38,530 nucleotides of DNA, from assembly GCA_018056955.1 (NCBI GenBank), contig JAGPEQ010000016.1, positions 1 to 38,530 on the forward strand, given 5' to 3'. Position numbers and translations under genes: made by a program. The notes beneath the pieces were generated by a model. It was given only the letters and a program-made list of their open reading frames with translations. It ran no database searches and was not told where the DNA came from. This DNA is from Bacteroidales bacterium (lineage in GTDB: Bacteria > Bacteroidota > Bacteroidia > Bacteroidales > Tenuifilaceae). Shown piece after piece: positions 16,640 to 25,193 of this stretch (positions are counted from its first letter, which is position 1; every line of letters starts with the position of its first letter).

Positions 16640-18100
16640 ATGAGTAACCTTGAAAAGTATTTTGAGCAATTCCGTAAAAACATTGTAGGTATCGATGCTA
16701 CCTATAAAACCATTTATGGTGAACAGAAACTAATATATGCCGACTGGATTGCCAGTGGCAGGCTATACAGGCCTATAGAGGAAAAAATGCTCCATCTTTT
16801 TGGGCCAATGGTTGCCAATACTCATACCGAGAGTAGCTTTACCGGAAAGTTCATGACAGAGGCTTATCACTATGCCCTGAAAGAGATTAAACGACATGTT
16901 AACGCTGGCCCCGAGGATGTAATTGTTACATCAGGGTTTGGTATGACATCGTCAATTAACAAATTTCAAAGAATACTTGGCCTTAAGAACAAAAGCTTTG
17001 TATTCAAAAACCCCAAGGAAAGGCCCGTGGTTTTTGTTACACACATGGAGCATCACTCCAACCAAACATCGTGGTACGAAACCATTGCTGAGGTTGTAGT
17101 GGTTGAACCCGATAAGGATCTTTTGGTATCGCCCCAGAAACTCCGCGAAACACTGGAGCGATACAATGATAGACCAATGAAAATTGGTTCATTTAGCGCA
17201 TGCAGCAATGTAACCGGAATAAAAACCCCCTACCATGAGCTTGCTAAAATCATGCATGGGGCTGGGGGTTTATGCTTTGTAGATTTTGCAGCATCGGCAC
17301 CATACGTAAAAATTGATATGCATCCTGCCGATCCCATGGAGCGTTTAGATGCCATTTTCTTTTCGCCCCATAAGTTTCTGGGTGGCCCTGGTGCCTCAGG
17401 CGTTCTCATCTTCAACTCAAACCTTTACAAAAACCGTGTGCCCGATCAACCCGGAGGTGGCACGGTTGACTGGACAAACCCATGGGGTGAGTATAAATAT
17501 ATTGATGATATTGAACGACGCGAGGATGGAGGTACTCCGGGCTTTTTGCAAGCAATCCGTAGCGCATTAGCCATTCGTTTGAAGGAGCAAATGGGTGTTG
17601 AGAATATCGAAAAACGCGAAGAGGAGCTAGTTCACCTTGCCCTTGAACGGTTGAGTAAAATTAAAGGGTTACACATTTTAGCCGATAACTGCCTAAATCG
17701 AATTGGAGCAATTTCGTTCTATATTGATAACTTGCACTACAACCTTATTGTAACCCTACTTAGCGAGCGCTATGGCATACAAATGCGTGGAGGGTGCGTG
17801 TGCGCAGGCACATACGGACATTTCCTACTTAATGTAAGCAAGGAGCAATCGCATCGGATTACTGATTTAATCAATAAAGGCGACTTGTCCGAAAAACCCG
17901 GATGGGTTCGATGGTCGTTACATCCAACAACAACCAATGCCGAAGTAGAGTACATTGCCAACGCATTAGCGGAAATTGTTGCATACGGTAAGGAATGGCA
18001 AAACGAATACTCGTACTGCAAGCATACCAATGAGTTCTGCAACAAGAACCCTGAAGCAGCAATGCTTTGGAAAAATGTTGAGGAGCACTTTCAATTTTAA
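16640..18100 (+). CDS. Class V aminotransferase (cysteine desulfurase-like)
   Basis: A fold-type I PLP enzyme of 486 residues. The PLP lysine is in FFSPHKFLGGPGA (Lys245), with the cofactor-stacking His in THMEHHSNQ (138-139) and Asp215 in CFVDFAASAPY. Late in the chain RGGCVCAGTYG (Cys386, Cys388) resembles the mobile Cys loop of cysteine desulfurases, but the spacing and overall length differ from SufS/IscS. The true reaction, whether desulfurase, selenocysteine lyase or another beta-elimination, is not settled. No Fe-S scaffold or thiolation gene is adjacent. It follows the HsdR-N-like gene by seven bases and probably shares its transcript. A longer N-terminal and C-terminal extension (YCKHTNEFCNKNP) adds more cysteines. 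Confidence 0.85.
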   Translation: MSNLEKYFEQFRKNIVGIDATYKTIYGEQKLIYADWIASGRLYRPIEEKMLHLFGPMVANTHTESSFTGKFMTEAYHYALKEIKRHVNAGPEDVIVTSGFGMTSSINKFQRILGLKNKSFVFKNPKERPVVFVTHMEHHSNQTSWYETIAEVVVVEPDKDLLVSPQKLRETLERYNDRPMKIGSFSACSNVTGIKTPYHELAKIMHGAGGLCFVDFAASAPYVKIDMHPADPMERLDAIFFSPHKFLGGPGASGVLIFNSNLYKNRVPDQPGGGTVDWTNPWGEYKYIDDIERREDGGTPGFLQAIRSALAIRLKEQMGVENIEKREEELVHLALERLSKIKGLHILADNCLNRIGAISFYIDNLHYNLIVTLLSERYGIQMRGGCVCAGTYGHFLLNVSKEQSHRITDLINKGDLSEKPGWVRWSLHPTTTNAEVEYIANALAEIVAYGKEWQNEYSYCKHTNEFCNKNPEAAMLWKNVEEHFQF

Positions 18101-18127
18101 CCAGTAAGGCTAAAATTATCGCCAGTT

Positions 18128-18694
18128 TTAACTTTTGGGTAGGCGAGGTTTAGGATTTAATAGCTGAAGTAAAACCTCGTCCTCCCATCCATTCAATGTT
18201 TTTAACCAATCCTTTTTTACACCAACCTTAGTAAAACCAAGGTTCTCAAACAAGCGCAAGCTAATAACATTACTTGCCGACACATTTGCATAGAGCTGGT
18301 TTAGCTGTAGTACCTCAAATACATATCGGATTAGCACGTTTAAAGCCTCAGTAGCATAACCTTTTCTGCGGTCTTCGTTTTTGGCTATCAAAACACCAAC
18401 GCCCGCCCGCAAATGGTAGGGATCAAAATCGAACAAATCAACAAGGCCAACCGGAACATTCATAAGCGAGTTCTGATCCTTAGCCTCAATAATCAGCCGT
18501 AGCTGCTTGGATTCCCATATGTCTAAATGCGATGTCTCTATATACTTTTTGAGCAGGTATTTTGAGAAAGGCGTAAGCGTATTACTGACCTTCCATATTT
18601 CCATGTTGTTTTCCCAGCTGTAAAGCAAATCGACATCCTCTGGTTCAGGTGCACGAAGCTTTACAACGCTGTTTTCTAAAACATTACCCTCCAT
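18128..18694 (-). CDS. GNAT family N-acetyltransferase
   Basis: A 188-residue acetyl-CoA-dependent acetyltransferase of the RimJ/RimL/SpeG-like group. It has KLRAPEPEDVDLLYSWENN at the N-terminus, AGVGVLIAKNEDRRKGYATEAL with the R-x-x-G-x-G/A pyrophosphate-binding loop (RRKGYA), and ASNVISLRLFENLGFTKVG at the end. The substrate could be a ribosomal protein, a polyamine or a small amine and cannot be predicted. Its ATG overlaps the stop of the upstream OmpA-family gene by one base (TAATG), so translation is probably coupled to it. Confidence 0.88.
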   Translation of the reverse strand: MEGNVLENSVVKLRAPEPEDVDLLYSWENNMEIWKVSNTLTPFSKYLLKKYIETSHLDIWESKQLRLIIEAKDQNSLMNVPVGLVDLFDFDPYHLRAGVGVLIAKNEDRRKGYATEALNVLIRYVFEVLQLNQLYANVSASNVISLRLFENLGFTKVGVKKDWLKTLNGWEDEVLLQLLNPKPRLPKS

Positions 18695-21168
18695 TACCTT
18701 TTCTCAAGTTTTACCAGAATTGCATTGGGGAATCCCATTGAGTTTACCTTTTCCAGCATCTCGGTAGCCTTAGCTTTCTCATTGAAGGCTCCAAAGTAGT
18801 AACGGTATAACCCGTCGTTACCAACCTCCTCGGTTACATATAGCCCCCGGAAAAAGTCGAGCGTTAAGGGTATCTCGCTTGTGGCAACAAGAATGGTAAA
18901 AACGCTTTGTTTTGTTATAAGATTTTTCTGCAAAGCAGCCACAAGGCGTTGAAGTTCAACCTCATTTACCAGCACGGCCCTTGATGCACCCATATCAATA
19001 ATGGTATTGAGATGCTCAATGGCGTCGGCCTTTGACTTGTAAACATTCATACAAATCAATCGTCGTGATCCAATTACAAACTCACGAAGGTTGATATTAA
19101 ACTTCTTCTCAATGGCTTTAATTAGATCAGGAGAAATTGTATCGTCGATAGGTGCAAGCATTATGGTATAGTTCTGGGTTTGAGGTTTGAGGTGTTCGGG
19201 AACATCAACAAACTCAATTTTTAGGTTCTTGTTTGGGTTAAATACCCTAATGCTGGCTCGTCGGTTTAGCTTACGGCCGTTGGGGTTATCGGAACCGTCG
19301 GGGTTGGTGTTAGCGGCAAAGCTTACCAGTGAGCCCATACCCCTTACTACAAATCGTTTTTCGTCAATTCCCTTATTAACCAGGTACTCAACTACGGCGT
19401 TTGCCCTACGGGCCGAAAGCATGAGATTGTACATGGGTGAGCCCTTGCTGCCAGTATGGCCAATCACCTCGATATACAAGTCGGGATAATCAGTCATGAG
19501 CTTGTAAACCTTTTCAAGTTCAAACTGTGCATCGCGTTTCAGCTCGTAGCTGTCAAAATCGAAAAGTACATAGTTGAACCGAATCACCTCCTCTTTGGTT
19601 ATTGGCTTAGCATCAAGGTTGATATCTAATAGATACTTTTCCTGGTTATAGGTGGTGGGTATGTGAAGCTGCAGTGGGTTCATTACGTAAAATTGGCTGG
19701 TAGCCTCAAGGGAGTATCTGCCAGGCTTAATTGCAACGCTGTAAGTTCCATCGCTTAAGGGTAAAGCCATGGCAATAAGGTTGTTTGCAGTATCTTTAAC
19801 TAAAATAGCGATACTGTCGGATTTAATATCGGCATTGTCAGAGAGATTAACCTTGCCAAAGAGTTCTATCTTACGTGATATACTGGGGTAGATGTTTACC
19901 TTGTAAAGTTCGTAAAAGGTTGATTGATTGGAAATGGCCATCGGCATTACGCCAGAAAGTGAATCGAGGGGGTAAAAGTAAAACTCATCGTCAGGTGTAT
20001 TAAATGGATACCCAAGATTTATGGGCATAGACCAGGAATTACCATCAATCTTTCGGCTGTAAAAAATATCGAATCCTCCCATGCTGTTATGCCCCTGCGA
20101 GGCAAAGTAAAGCGTTCGTCCGTCGGGGCATACAATTGGCGACTCCTCGTTGTATGGGGTATTGACCTGTGGACCAAGGTTTATTGGGTTGCTCCATTTG
20201 CCATCGGGCTGCAAACTGGACATGTAAATATCGGTTCCGCCATAGCCACCTTTCCGGTTCGAAACAAAATACATCTGTTTGCCATCGACCGATAGCGACG
20301 CAAAGGTCTCCCAATCCTTTGAATTGATTGGTGCTGGTAACTTTTTAACGGGTTGCCACTTATCGCCTACCAGCGTTGAGTAGTATAGGTTGCCGGAGGT
20401 TACTTCATTGACAAAAAGAATCAAGTAATCGCCGGTGTAGTTAAGGGCGGTAGTATAAAGTTCGCCCTCAACCCTAAGGTCAAGTGTAATATTCCTTGGT
20501 GAACTCCACTTGCCATCAATCCACCGGGAATAGTATACTGCAGTATAGAATTTTTCCTTAACCGTAAACACCATGGTTTGCCTATCGCCTGATATTACTG
20601 GGTAATTGCAATTCTTATTCCTATCGGGAAACAGGTCGATATGTTCGGTTTTCATCACAATTGGCCTGGAAATGAAATTGTGAGCCACCTCGCATGCTTT
20701 TATCTGCTGGTTAACATAGTCGAGGTTGTAAACATCTTTAACATCAATATTATCCTTGAACTTCTGAAAAGCCAGCAGGGCATCATCAAACTTAAAATTT
20801 ACCATGTAGGCTTGTCCCAGGTAAAAATAGGTTTGAATGGGCGCGGCAGTCTCGCGGTAATACCCTTCACGGTATTTAGGGTTTACATTCTTTGATGCTT
20901 TTTCTAGGTAAGGTATAGCATTCTGTTTCAAACCGGGTATGTTCAGGTAACACATACCTAGCTTGTAAAGGATATTGGCATTGGTAGAATCTTGTTGGTA
21001 TAGGCTCTGGTAAAGGGGAAGTGCCTCCTTGAAGTCCTGAAGGAAGAAGTAATACTCTGCATCGCTAAAGATTTGCTTGAAACTATCCTGAGCCTTAACC
21101 TCGCTAACTGAGAAACTAAGAATAAATTGCAGTGCGATTAATGCCTTAATAAACTTTTGCTTTACCAT
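18694..21168 (-). CDS. PorE-like OmpA family protein: TPR, PD40 beta-propeller, OmpA, SPOR-like tail
   Basis: About 824 residues from the ATG at 21168 (a TTG at 21177 is less likely). A Sec signal peptide ends near KAQ-D. TPR-type helices follow (about 25-150), then PD40/WD40-like propeller repeats (about 190-420, e.g. DGKQMYFVSNRKGGYGGTDIY and CPDGRTLYFASQGHNSMGGFDIFY). A carboxypeptidase-regulatory-like beta domain comes next (about 435-505), then an OmpA C-terminal peptidoglycan-binding domain (about 535-645, YVLFDFDSYEL, HTGSKG, LSARRANAV). Two SPOR-like segments end the chain. The TPR-propeller-CRD-OmpA order matches the type IX secretion protein PorE. However, PorE is a lipoprotein and this protein has no lipobox, and the SPOR-like end is extra. 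It probably sits in the periplasm attached to peptidoglycan. Confidence 0.85.
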   Translation of the reverse strand: MVKQKFIKALIALQFILSFSVSEVKAQDSFKQIFSDAEYYFFLQDFKEALPLYQSLYQQDSTNANILYKLGMCYLNIPGLKQNAIPYLEKASKNVNPKYREGYYRETAAPIQTYFYLGQAYMVNFKFDDALLAFQKFKDNIDVKDVYNLDYVNQQIKACEVAHNFISRPIVMKTEHIDLFPDRNKNCNYPVISGDRQTMVFTVKEKFYTAVYYSRWIDGKWSSPRNITLDLRVEGELYTTALNYTGDYLILFVNEVTSGNLYYSTLVGDKWQPVKKLPAPINSKDWETFASLSVDGKQMYFVSNRKGGYGGTDIYMSSLQPDGKWSNPINLGPQVNTPYNEESPIVCPDGRTLYFASQGHNSMGGFDIFYSRKIDGNSWSMPINLGYPFNTPDDEFYFYPLDSLSGVMPMAISNQSTFYELYKVNIYPSISRKIELFGKVNLSDNADIKSDSIAILVKDTANNLIAMALPLSDGTYSVAIKPGRYSLEATSQFYVMNPLQLHIPTTYNQEKYLLDINLDAKPITKEEVIRFNYVLFDFDSYELKRDAQFELEKVYKLMTDYPDLYIEVIGHTGSKGSPMYNLMLSARRANAVVEYLVNKGIDEKRFVVRGMGSLVSFAANTNPDGSDNPNGRKLNRRASIRVFNPNKNLKIEFVDVPEHLKPQTQNYTIMLAPIDDTISPDLIKAIEKKFNINLREFVIGSRRLICMNVYKSKADAIEHLNTIIDMGASRAVLVNEVELQRLVAALQKNLITKQSVFTILVATSEIPLTLDFFRGLYVTEEVGNDGLYRYYFGAFNEKAKATEMLEKVNSMGFPNAILVKLEKR

Positions 21169-21211
21169 ACTTTGCAACCAATTGCATTAAACTTTTAAAT
21201 CATCAAATAAG

Positions 21212-21219
21212 CAAATTTA
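21212..21219 (-). promoter_or_regulatory. Putative -7 box for the PorE-like gene
   Basis: TAAATTTG on the minus strand fits TAnnTTTG and lies 44 bases before the ATG at 21168. No clear TTTG is found at the expected -33 distance. Confidence 0.4.
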
Positions 21220-21277
21220 GCATTTATTAACTAAATAAACTAATGTTCAGCGTAATAGTGAAAAAAAATATTGAAAA

Positions 21278-21302
21278 AAGGCTGCCTGAAGTTGGCAGCC
21301 TT
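21278..21302 (-). terminator. Terminator of the korAB operon
   Basis: A 9-bp perfect stem (21278-21286 with 21294-21302, core GGCTGCC/GGCAGCC) closes on a 7-base loop and is followed on the minus strand by a run of T. It lies 27 bases past the korB stop. Confidence 0.85.
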
Positions 21303-21329
21303 AATTTATTAAAAAGAGATAATAAGGTT

Positions 21330-22358
21330 TTATACTTCCCAGGTATCGCCACTGTTGAGTAAATCGTCAACTGACTTAATCTTGGCGGTTTTCATCACTT
21401 CAAGCACTTGGTCGCGTACGTTATCATCGTAGGTAGAGTCTTTTACGTTACGGATTACACCAAGGGCTACAGGGTAATCGGGGTACTCCATGTTGGCAAG
21501 CATCATGTGAACACCAGGATTTGGGTTATAGGCATCGTGCACAAGTATATCGTCCATGGTAAAGCCACCCTGGCCAATGGTTACAACCTTAAGGCTCAGT
21601 CCGCTGAGAATTAGTCCTTTATCCCTGTTTTTTCCGAATACCATTTTTTCGCCATGACGGAGAACAATCACTCTATCGTCGCGATGTTCACGGTCGGTTA
21701 TGTAATCGTAAGCCCCATCGTTAAAAATGACGCAGTTTTGAAGAATTTCAACAACCGACGTGCCATCGTGCTTAGCAGCTTCAACCATAATCTCAGCGGT
21801 AAGCTTAACATCAACATCGAGCGAACGGGCAAAAAACTTTCCCTGAGCGCCAATAACCAGTTCACCTGGGCGGAAAGGATGCTCAACCGTACCAAATGGT
21901 GAAGTTTTGGTAATTGCTCCAAGTGGCGAGGTTGGTGAGTACTGACCTTTGGTTAACCCGTAAATCTGGTTGTTGAAAAGTAAGATGTTAATATCGATGT
22001 TACGCCTTACTGCGTGGATAAAGTGGTTACCTCCAATGGCAAGGGCATCGCCATCGCCAGTAACCTGCCAAACGCTCAGCGTTGGGTTTGCCACCTTTAC
22101 TCCGGTTGCTATGGCCGATGCACGACCATGTATGCCATGGAAACCAAAGGTATTAACGTAGTAGGGGAAACGGCTGGAACAACCAATACCAGAGACAAAT
22201 ACGTAGCGTTCAAGGTTATACTTTAACTGTTTTGATACCTCGGGTAAGGCTTTTTGTACGGCATTCAGAATGGCGTGGTCGCCACAACCCGGACACCAAC
22301 GCACTTCCTGATCGCTCTTAAAATCCTGTGGGGTGTAATTCATATATTGTTCTTCCAT
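21330..22358 (-). CDS. korB: 2-oxoacid:ferredoxin oxidoreductase beta subunit
   Basis: Binds thiamine diphosphate and a [4Fe-4S] cluster in the enzyme that oxidatively decarboxylates a 2-oxoacid to acyl-CoA with ferredoxin. Among 342 residues, cluster ligands are WCPGCGDH (Cys22, Cys25), GIGCSS (Cys60) and EILQNCV (Cys209). The ThDP motif is GDGDALAIGGNH (101-112) with LLFNNQIYGLTKGQYSPTS. WCPGCGDH and overall sequence fit 2-oxoglutarate-type KorB better than pyruvate enzymes, but 2-oxoacid specificity is inferred. The upstream korA stop is two bases before this ATG. A second in-frame ATG at 22343 (MNYTPQDF) is also possible. Confidence 0.92.
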   Translation of the reverse strand: MEEQYMNYTPQDFKSDQEVRWCPGCGDHAILNAVQKALPEVSKQLKYNLERYVFVSGIGCSSRFPYYVNTFGFHGIHGRASAIATGVKVANPTLSVWQVTGDGDALAIGGNHFIHAVRRNIDINILLFNNQIYGLTKGQYSPTSPLGAITKTSPFGTVEHPFRPGELVIGAQGKFFARSLDVDVKLTAEIMVEAAKHDGTSVVEILQNCVIFNDGAYDYITDREHRDDRVIVLRHGEKMVFGKNRDKGLILSGLSLKVVTIGQGGFTMDDILVHDAYNPNPGVHMMLANMEYPDYPVALGVIRNVKDSTYDDNVRDQVLEVMKTAKIKSVDDLLNSGDTWEV

Positions 22359-22360
22359 GG

Positions 22361-24214
22361 CTATTTACCCTCCAAAATTTGGTTAAACTTTTCAACCAGC
22401 TCCACCACGGTGAATGGTAGACCCTGAACCTTGTTATACTGTAGGTAGTTGAATTGCTGATAATTCATTCGTAAGTGGTTAGCAAACTGCCCCATGTTTA
22501 ACTCGCATACCACAAGCTTTTTGAAACGACCAAAAATGTCGGCAACATTTTTGGGCATGGGGTTTATGTAGTTGAAATGGCACAGTGAAACTTTTTTTCC
22601 GTTTGCACGCATTTCCTGAACTGCATCGAACAGATGACCGAATGTTCCGCCCCAACCAATAACAAGCAGGTCGCCTTCGGGGTCGCCAATCACTTGCTGC
22701 TCAGGGATGAACTCCTGAACACGCTGAACCTTTGCAGCACGGATATCGACCATTCGTTGGTGGTTGGTTGGGTCGTGTGAAACGGTACCTTTTAGGAAAT
22801 CCTTTTCCAAGCCCCCCACTCTATGGGCAATACCTTTTTTACCGGGGAAAGCCCAACCACGCGCTAAGCGTTTTTCATCGCGAGCATAGGGCATATACCC
22901 TTCGGTTCCCTCTGGAACAATAGGTGGTTTTATTTCAGGGTAATCCTTCATGCTTGGAATGCGCCATGGCTCAGAGCCGTTGGCAATATAACCATCGGTT
23001 AAAAGTACTACAGGAGTCATATGCTCCATGGCAATTTTACCTGCCATAAAAGCGTAATCGAAACAGTTGCTTGGGGTACTGGCGGCAATTACTACCACTG
23101 GCGCCTCGCCATTACGTCCCCAGAGAACTTGCATAAGGTCGGATTGCTCGGTTTTGGTTGGCAAACCGGTTGAAGGGCCACCGCGTTGAACATCAACTAT
23201 AACTAAAGGAAGTTCCGTCATTACGGCAAGCCCTATTGCTTCAGATTTCAGTGAAAGCCCAGGGCCCGATGTAGTGGTGACTGCAAAGTTCCCGGCATAT
23301 GCAGCGCCAATTGCAGTACATATTCCAGCAATTTCATCCTCAGCTTGAAGGGTTTTAACGCCTAAATCCTTACGTTTGGCTAGCTCTATTAAAATTTCAG
23401 TGGCGGGAGTAATGGGGTATGAACCACAAAACAGGGGTAAGCCCGCTTTTTCGGCAGCTGCTATTAAACCCCATGCGGTAGCCGTGTTTCCATTAATGTT
23501 ACGGTATTTACCCTTGGGTAAAGTAGTTGCCTGCTTTACTTTATAGGTGCTAGCAATGGCCTGAATATTTGCGGCGTAGTTAAACCCATCGCGTAAAACT
23601 TTCTTGTTTGCTTCAACTACTTCGGGCTTTTTGGAAAATTTCTTTTCAAAGAATTTCTCGGTAAAGTTTAATGGCCTATCGAATATGTAGTAAACCATAC
23701 CCAAGGCAAACATGTTCTTACTACGGATGATGCTCTTATTGTCCAATCCGCTATCCTTAAGGCTTTCCTTGGTAAGGTTTGTAATGGGAGCAAAAATCAC
23801 CTTGTAATCCTGCAGGTTTAACTCCGATACTGCATCGAAAGTTTTGTAGCCGGCACGCTGGTACCCCTTTTCATTAAACTGGTCGGCATCAACTATAATC
23901 ATACCGCCACGTTTTACCCATTTGGCGTTGGCTTTTAGGGCTGCAGGGTTCATTGCAATTAACACATCGCAAAAATCGCCAGGGGTATTAACTTTTCGGT
24001 TTCCAAAGTGCACCTGAAAACCCGATACGCCACCAATGGTGCCCTGTGGGGCACGTATTTCCGATGGGTAATCGGGGAAAGTGCTTACATCGTTACCAAA
24101 AAGTGCCGATGCATCGGCAAACAGGGTTCCGGTAAGCTGCATACCATCGCCGGAATCACCTGAAAATCGAACAACAACCTCGTCCAGCTCTTGGACACTT
24201 TTTTGTTTATCCAT
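22361..24214 (-). CDS. korA: 2-oxoacid:ferredoxin oxidoreductase, fused gamma-alpha subunit
   Basis: A 617-residue chain: a gamma domain at the N-terminus (about 10-200, with RFSGDSGDGMQLTG and FPDYPSEIRAPQGT) fused to the alpha domain (about 235-617, with FCGSYPITPATEI, TTTSGPGLSLKSEAIGLA and RGGPSTGLPTKTEQSDL). Together with KorB it forms the heterodimeric core typical of 2-oxoglutarate:ferredoxin oxidoreductase in Bacteroidota, working reductively or oxidatively around the TCA cycle. No ferredoxin-domain (KorD) or KorC gene is adjacent, so an outside ferredoxin is needed. The ATG at 24214 gives the family N-terminus. Confidence 0.92.
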   Translation of the reverse strand: MDKQKSVQELDEVVVRFSGDSGDGMQLTGTLFADASALFGNDVSTFPDYPSEIRAPQGTIGGVSGFQVHFGNRKVNTPGDFCDVLIAMNPAALKANAKWVKRGGMIIVDADQFNEKGYQRAGYKTFDAVSELNLQDYKVIFAPITNLTKESLKDSGLDNKSIIRSKNMFALGMVYYIFDRPLNFTEKFFEKKFSKKPEVVEANKKVLRDGFNYAANIQAIASTYKVKQATTLPKGKYRNINGNTATAWGLIAAAEKAGLPLFCGSYPITPATEILIELAKRKDLGVKTLQAEDEIAGICTAIGAAYAGNFAVTTTSGPGLSLKSEAIGLAVMTELPLVIVDVQRGGPSTGLPTKTEQSDLMQVLWGRNGEAPVVVIAASTPSNCFDYAFMAGKIAMEHMTPVVLLTDGYIANGSEPWRIPSMKDYPEIKPPIVPEGTEGYMPYARDEKRLARGWAFPGKKGIAHRVGGLEKDFLKGTVSHDPTNHQRMVDIRAAKVQRVQEFIPEQQVIGDPEGDLLVIGWGGTFGHLFDAVQEMRANGKKVSLCHFNYINPMPKNVADIFGRFKKLVVCELNMGQFANHLRMNYQQFNYLQYNKVQGLPFTVVELVEKFNQILEGK

Positions 24215-24303
24215 AAAGATGCTGTTTAGTTTTTAAACATCCTGAATTATATAAATCTGATATCCAGAATGTTATATTGATTACTACTTATTTATTTATG
24301 ACA

Positions 24304-24331
24304 CAAAATTAGGCTTTTTTATACACAGCAA
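24304..24331 (-). promoter_or_regulatory. Putative promoter for korAB
   Basis: On the minus strand, TAATTTTG (24311-24304) matches TAnnTTTG, with TTG (24331-24329) 17 bases upstream. The leader to the ATG would be about 85 bases. The spacing is a little short, so this is tentative. Confidence 0.35.
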
Positions 24332-24397
24332 TCGTTTTAAAACATATTTTACGGCATGTTTTTCATTTTTACCTTAACCATAAAAATAAGCTAATAA

Positions 24398-25147
24398 TTA
24401 CTTTGAATACCTACTAAGCAGCTTGGAAATCCTGATAAAGTGAGGTCCTTCCCAGTAAACCTGCCCACATCTGGAACACTGAAAAAACTCACTGTAAATC
24501 TGGTAGGTAGTTGAAGGAACTAAGTTTTTAACCATGGATTTATCAACCTGTTCTACCTCACCATTGCACAGTGAGCACCTTGAAAACGGATCAAGGTAGT
24601 GAGCAAGGTCAAAGTAATGAACCACCTCGGCAAGCTGCAGCTGAGGATTAGTGTTTCTGAGAAAATATCCAAATTGGGCTTGGCCGTTACGCAGGATACC
24701 CTTATCGCGGGTCAGAATAATTCGGCCATCGGCTTGTGCAATATCAAGTATCTGATTGTCATTAAACGACTTATCGTATAGTGTGTCGATTCCGCAAAAG
24801 CGGAGGTATGCGGCCAGTCGACCTAAATGAACATCAAGAATAAACCTGGGGGGCTTTTCAAAATCAGGTCTTAAAGCAATTGCCGATAATGGCAATGAAG
24901 TAAATTTTGGGTAACACGAAATTAGTGTGCCGTTAGCAGGACGGTAATCAAATTTAACCGGTAGGCTATCGGCTAAAATCAGAAAAACCTCAACATGCGG
25001 AACCCCTATCGATTCAACCAAGTCCTTTACAGTGGGCATCCCAAAAAAACCTACACGCTGATCCTTATGCTTTTTGCCTTGTGGCAAAAAATCGTTCAGA
25101 TCGCCATAAACTCTAATGTTCACAAACTTTTTGAACTCAACCGGCAC
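24398..25147 (-). CDS. Mut7-C RNase domain protein with ubiquitin-like N-terminus
   Basis: About 249 residues. An N-terminal ubiquitin-like domain (about 9-90, starting VNIRVYGDLNDFLP) precedes a Mut7-C PIN-like nuclease domain (about 102-185). The latter has FILDVHLGRLAAYLRFCGIDT (Asp105) and ILTRDKGIL (Asp148). A C-terminal zinc ribbon follows (CSLC 191-194, CSRC 224-227). PIN-fold acidic residues suggest an RNase, but activity is inferred. There is no ATG near the domain start: the frame stays open to 25345 over the divergent gene, and the only sensible starts are GTG at 25147 (used here) or GTG at 25123. It is divergent from the gamma-carbonic anhydrase gene with about 46 bases between. 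Confidence 0.82.
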   Translation of the reverse strand: MPVEFKKFVNIRVYGDLNDFLPQGKKHKDQRVGFFGMPTVKDLVESIGVPHVEVFLILADSLPVKFDYRPANGTLISCYPKFTSLPLSAIALRPDFEKPPRFILDVHLGRLAAYLRFCGIDTLYDKSFNDNQILDIAQADGRIILTRDKGILRNGQAQFGYFLRNTNPQLQLAEVVHYFDLAHYLDPFSRCSLCNGEVEQVDKSMVKNLVPSTTYQIYSEFFQCSRCGQVYWEGPHFIRISKLLSRYSK

Positions 25148-25166
25148 GATAACTGTTAGTAAGTAG

Positions 25167-25174
25167 TAAATTTG
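25167..25174 (+). promoter_or_regulatory. Putative -7 box for the carbonic anhydrase gene
   Basis: TAAATTTG fits TAnnTTTG and lies 19 bases before the ATG at 25194. No good -33 box is seen. Confidence 0.4.
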
Positions 25175-25193
25175 CAGTAAATTACAAAATGGT

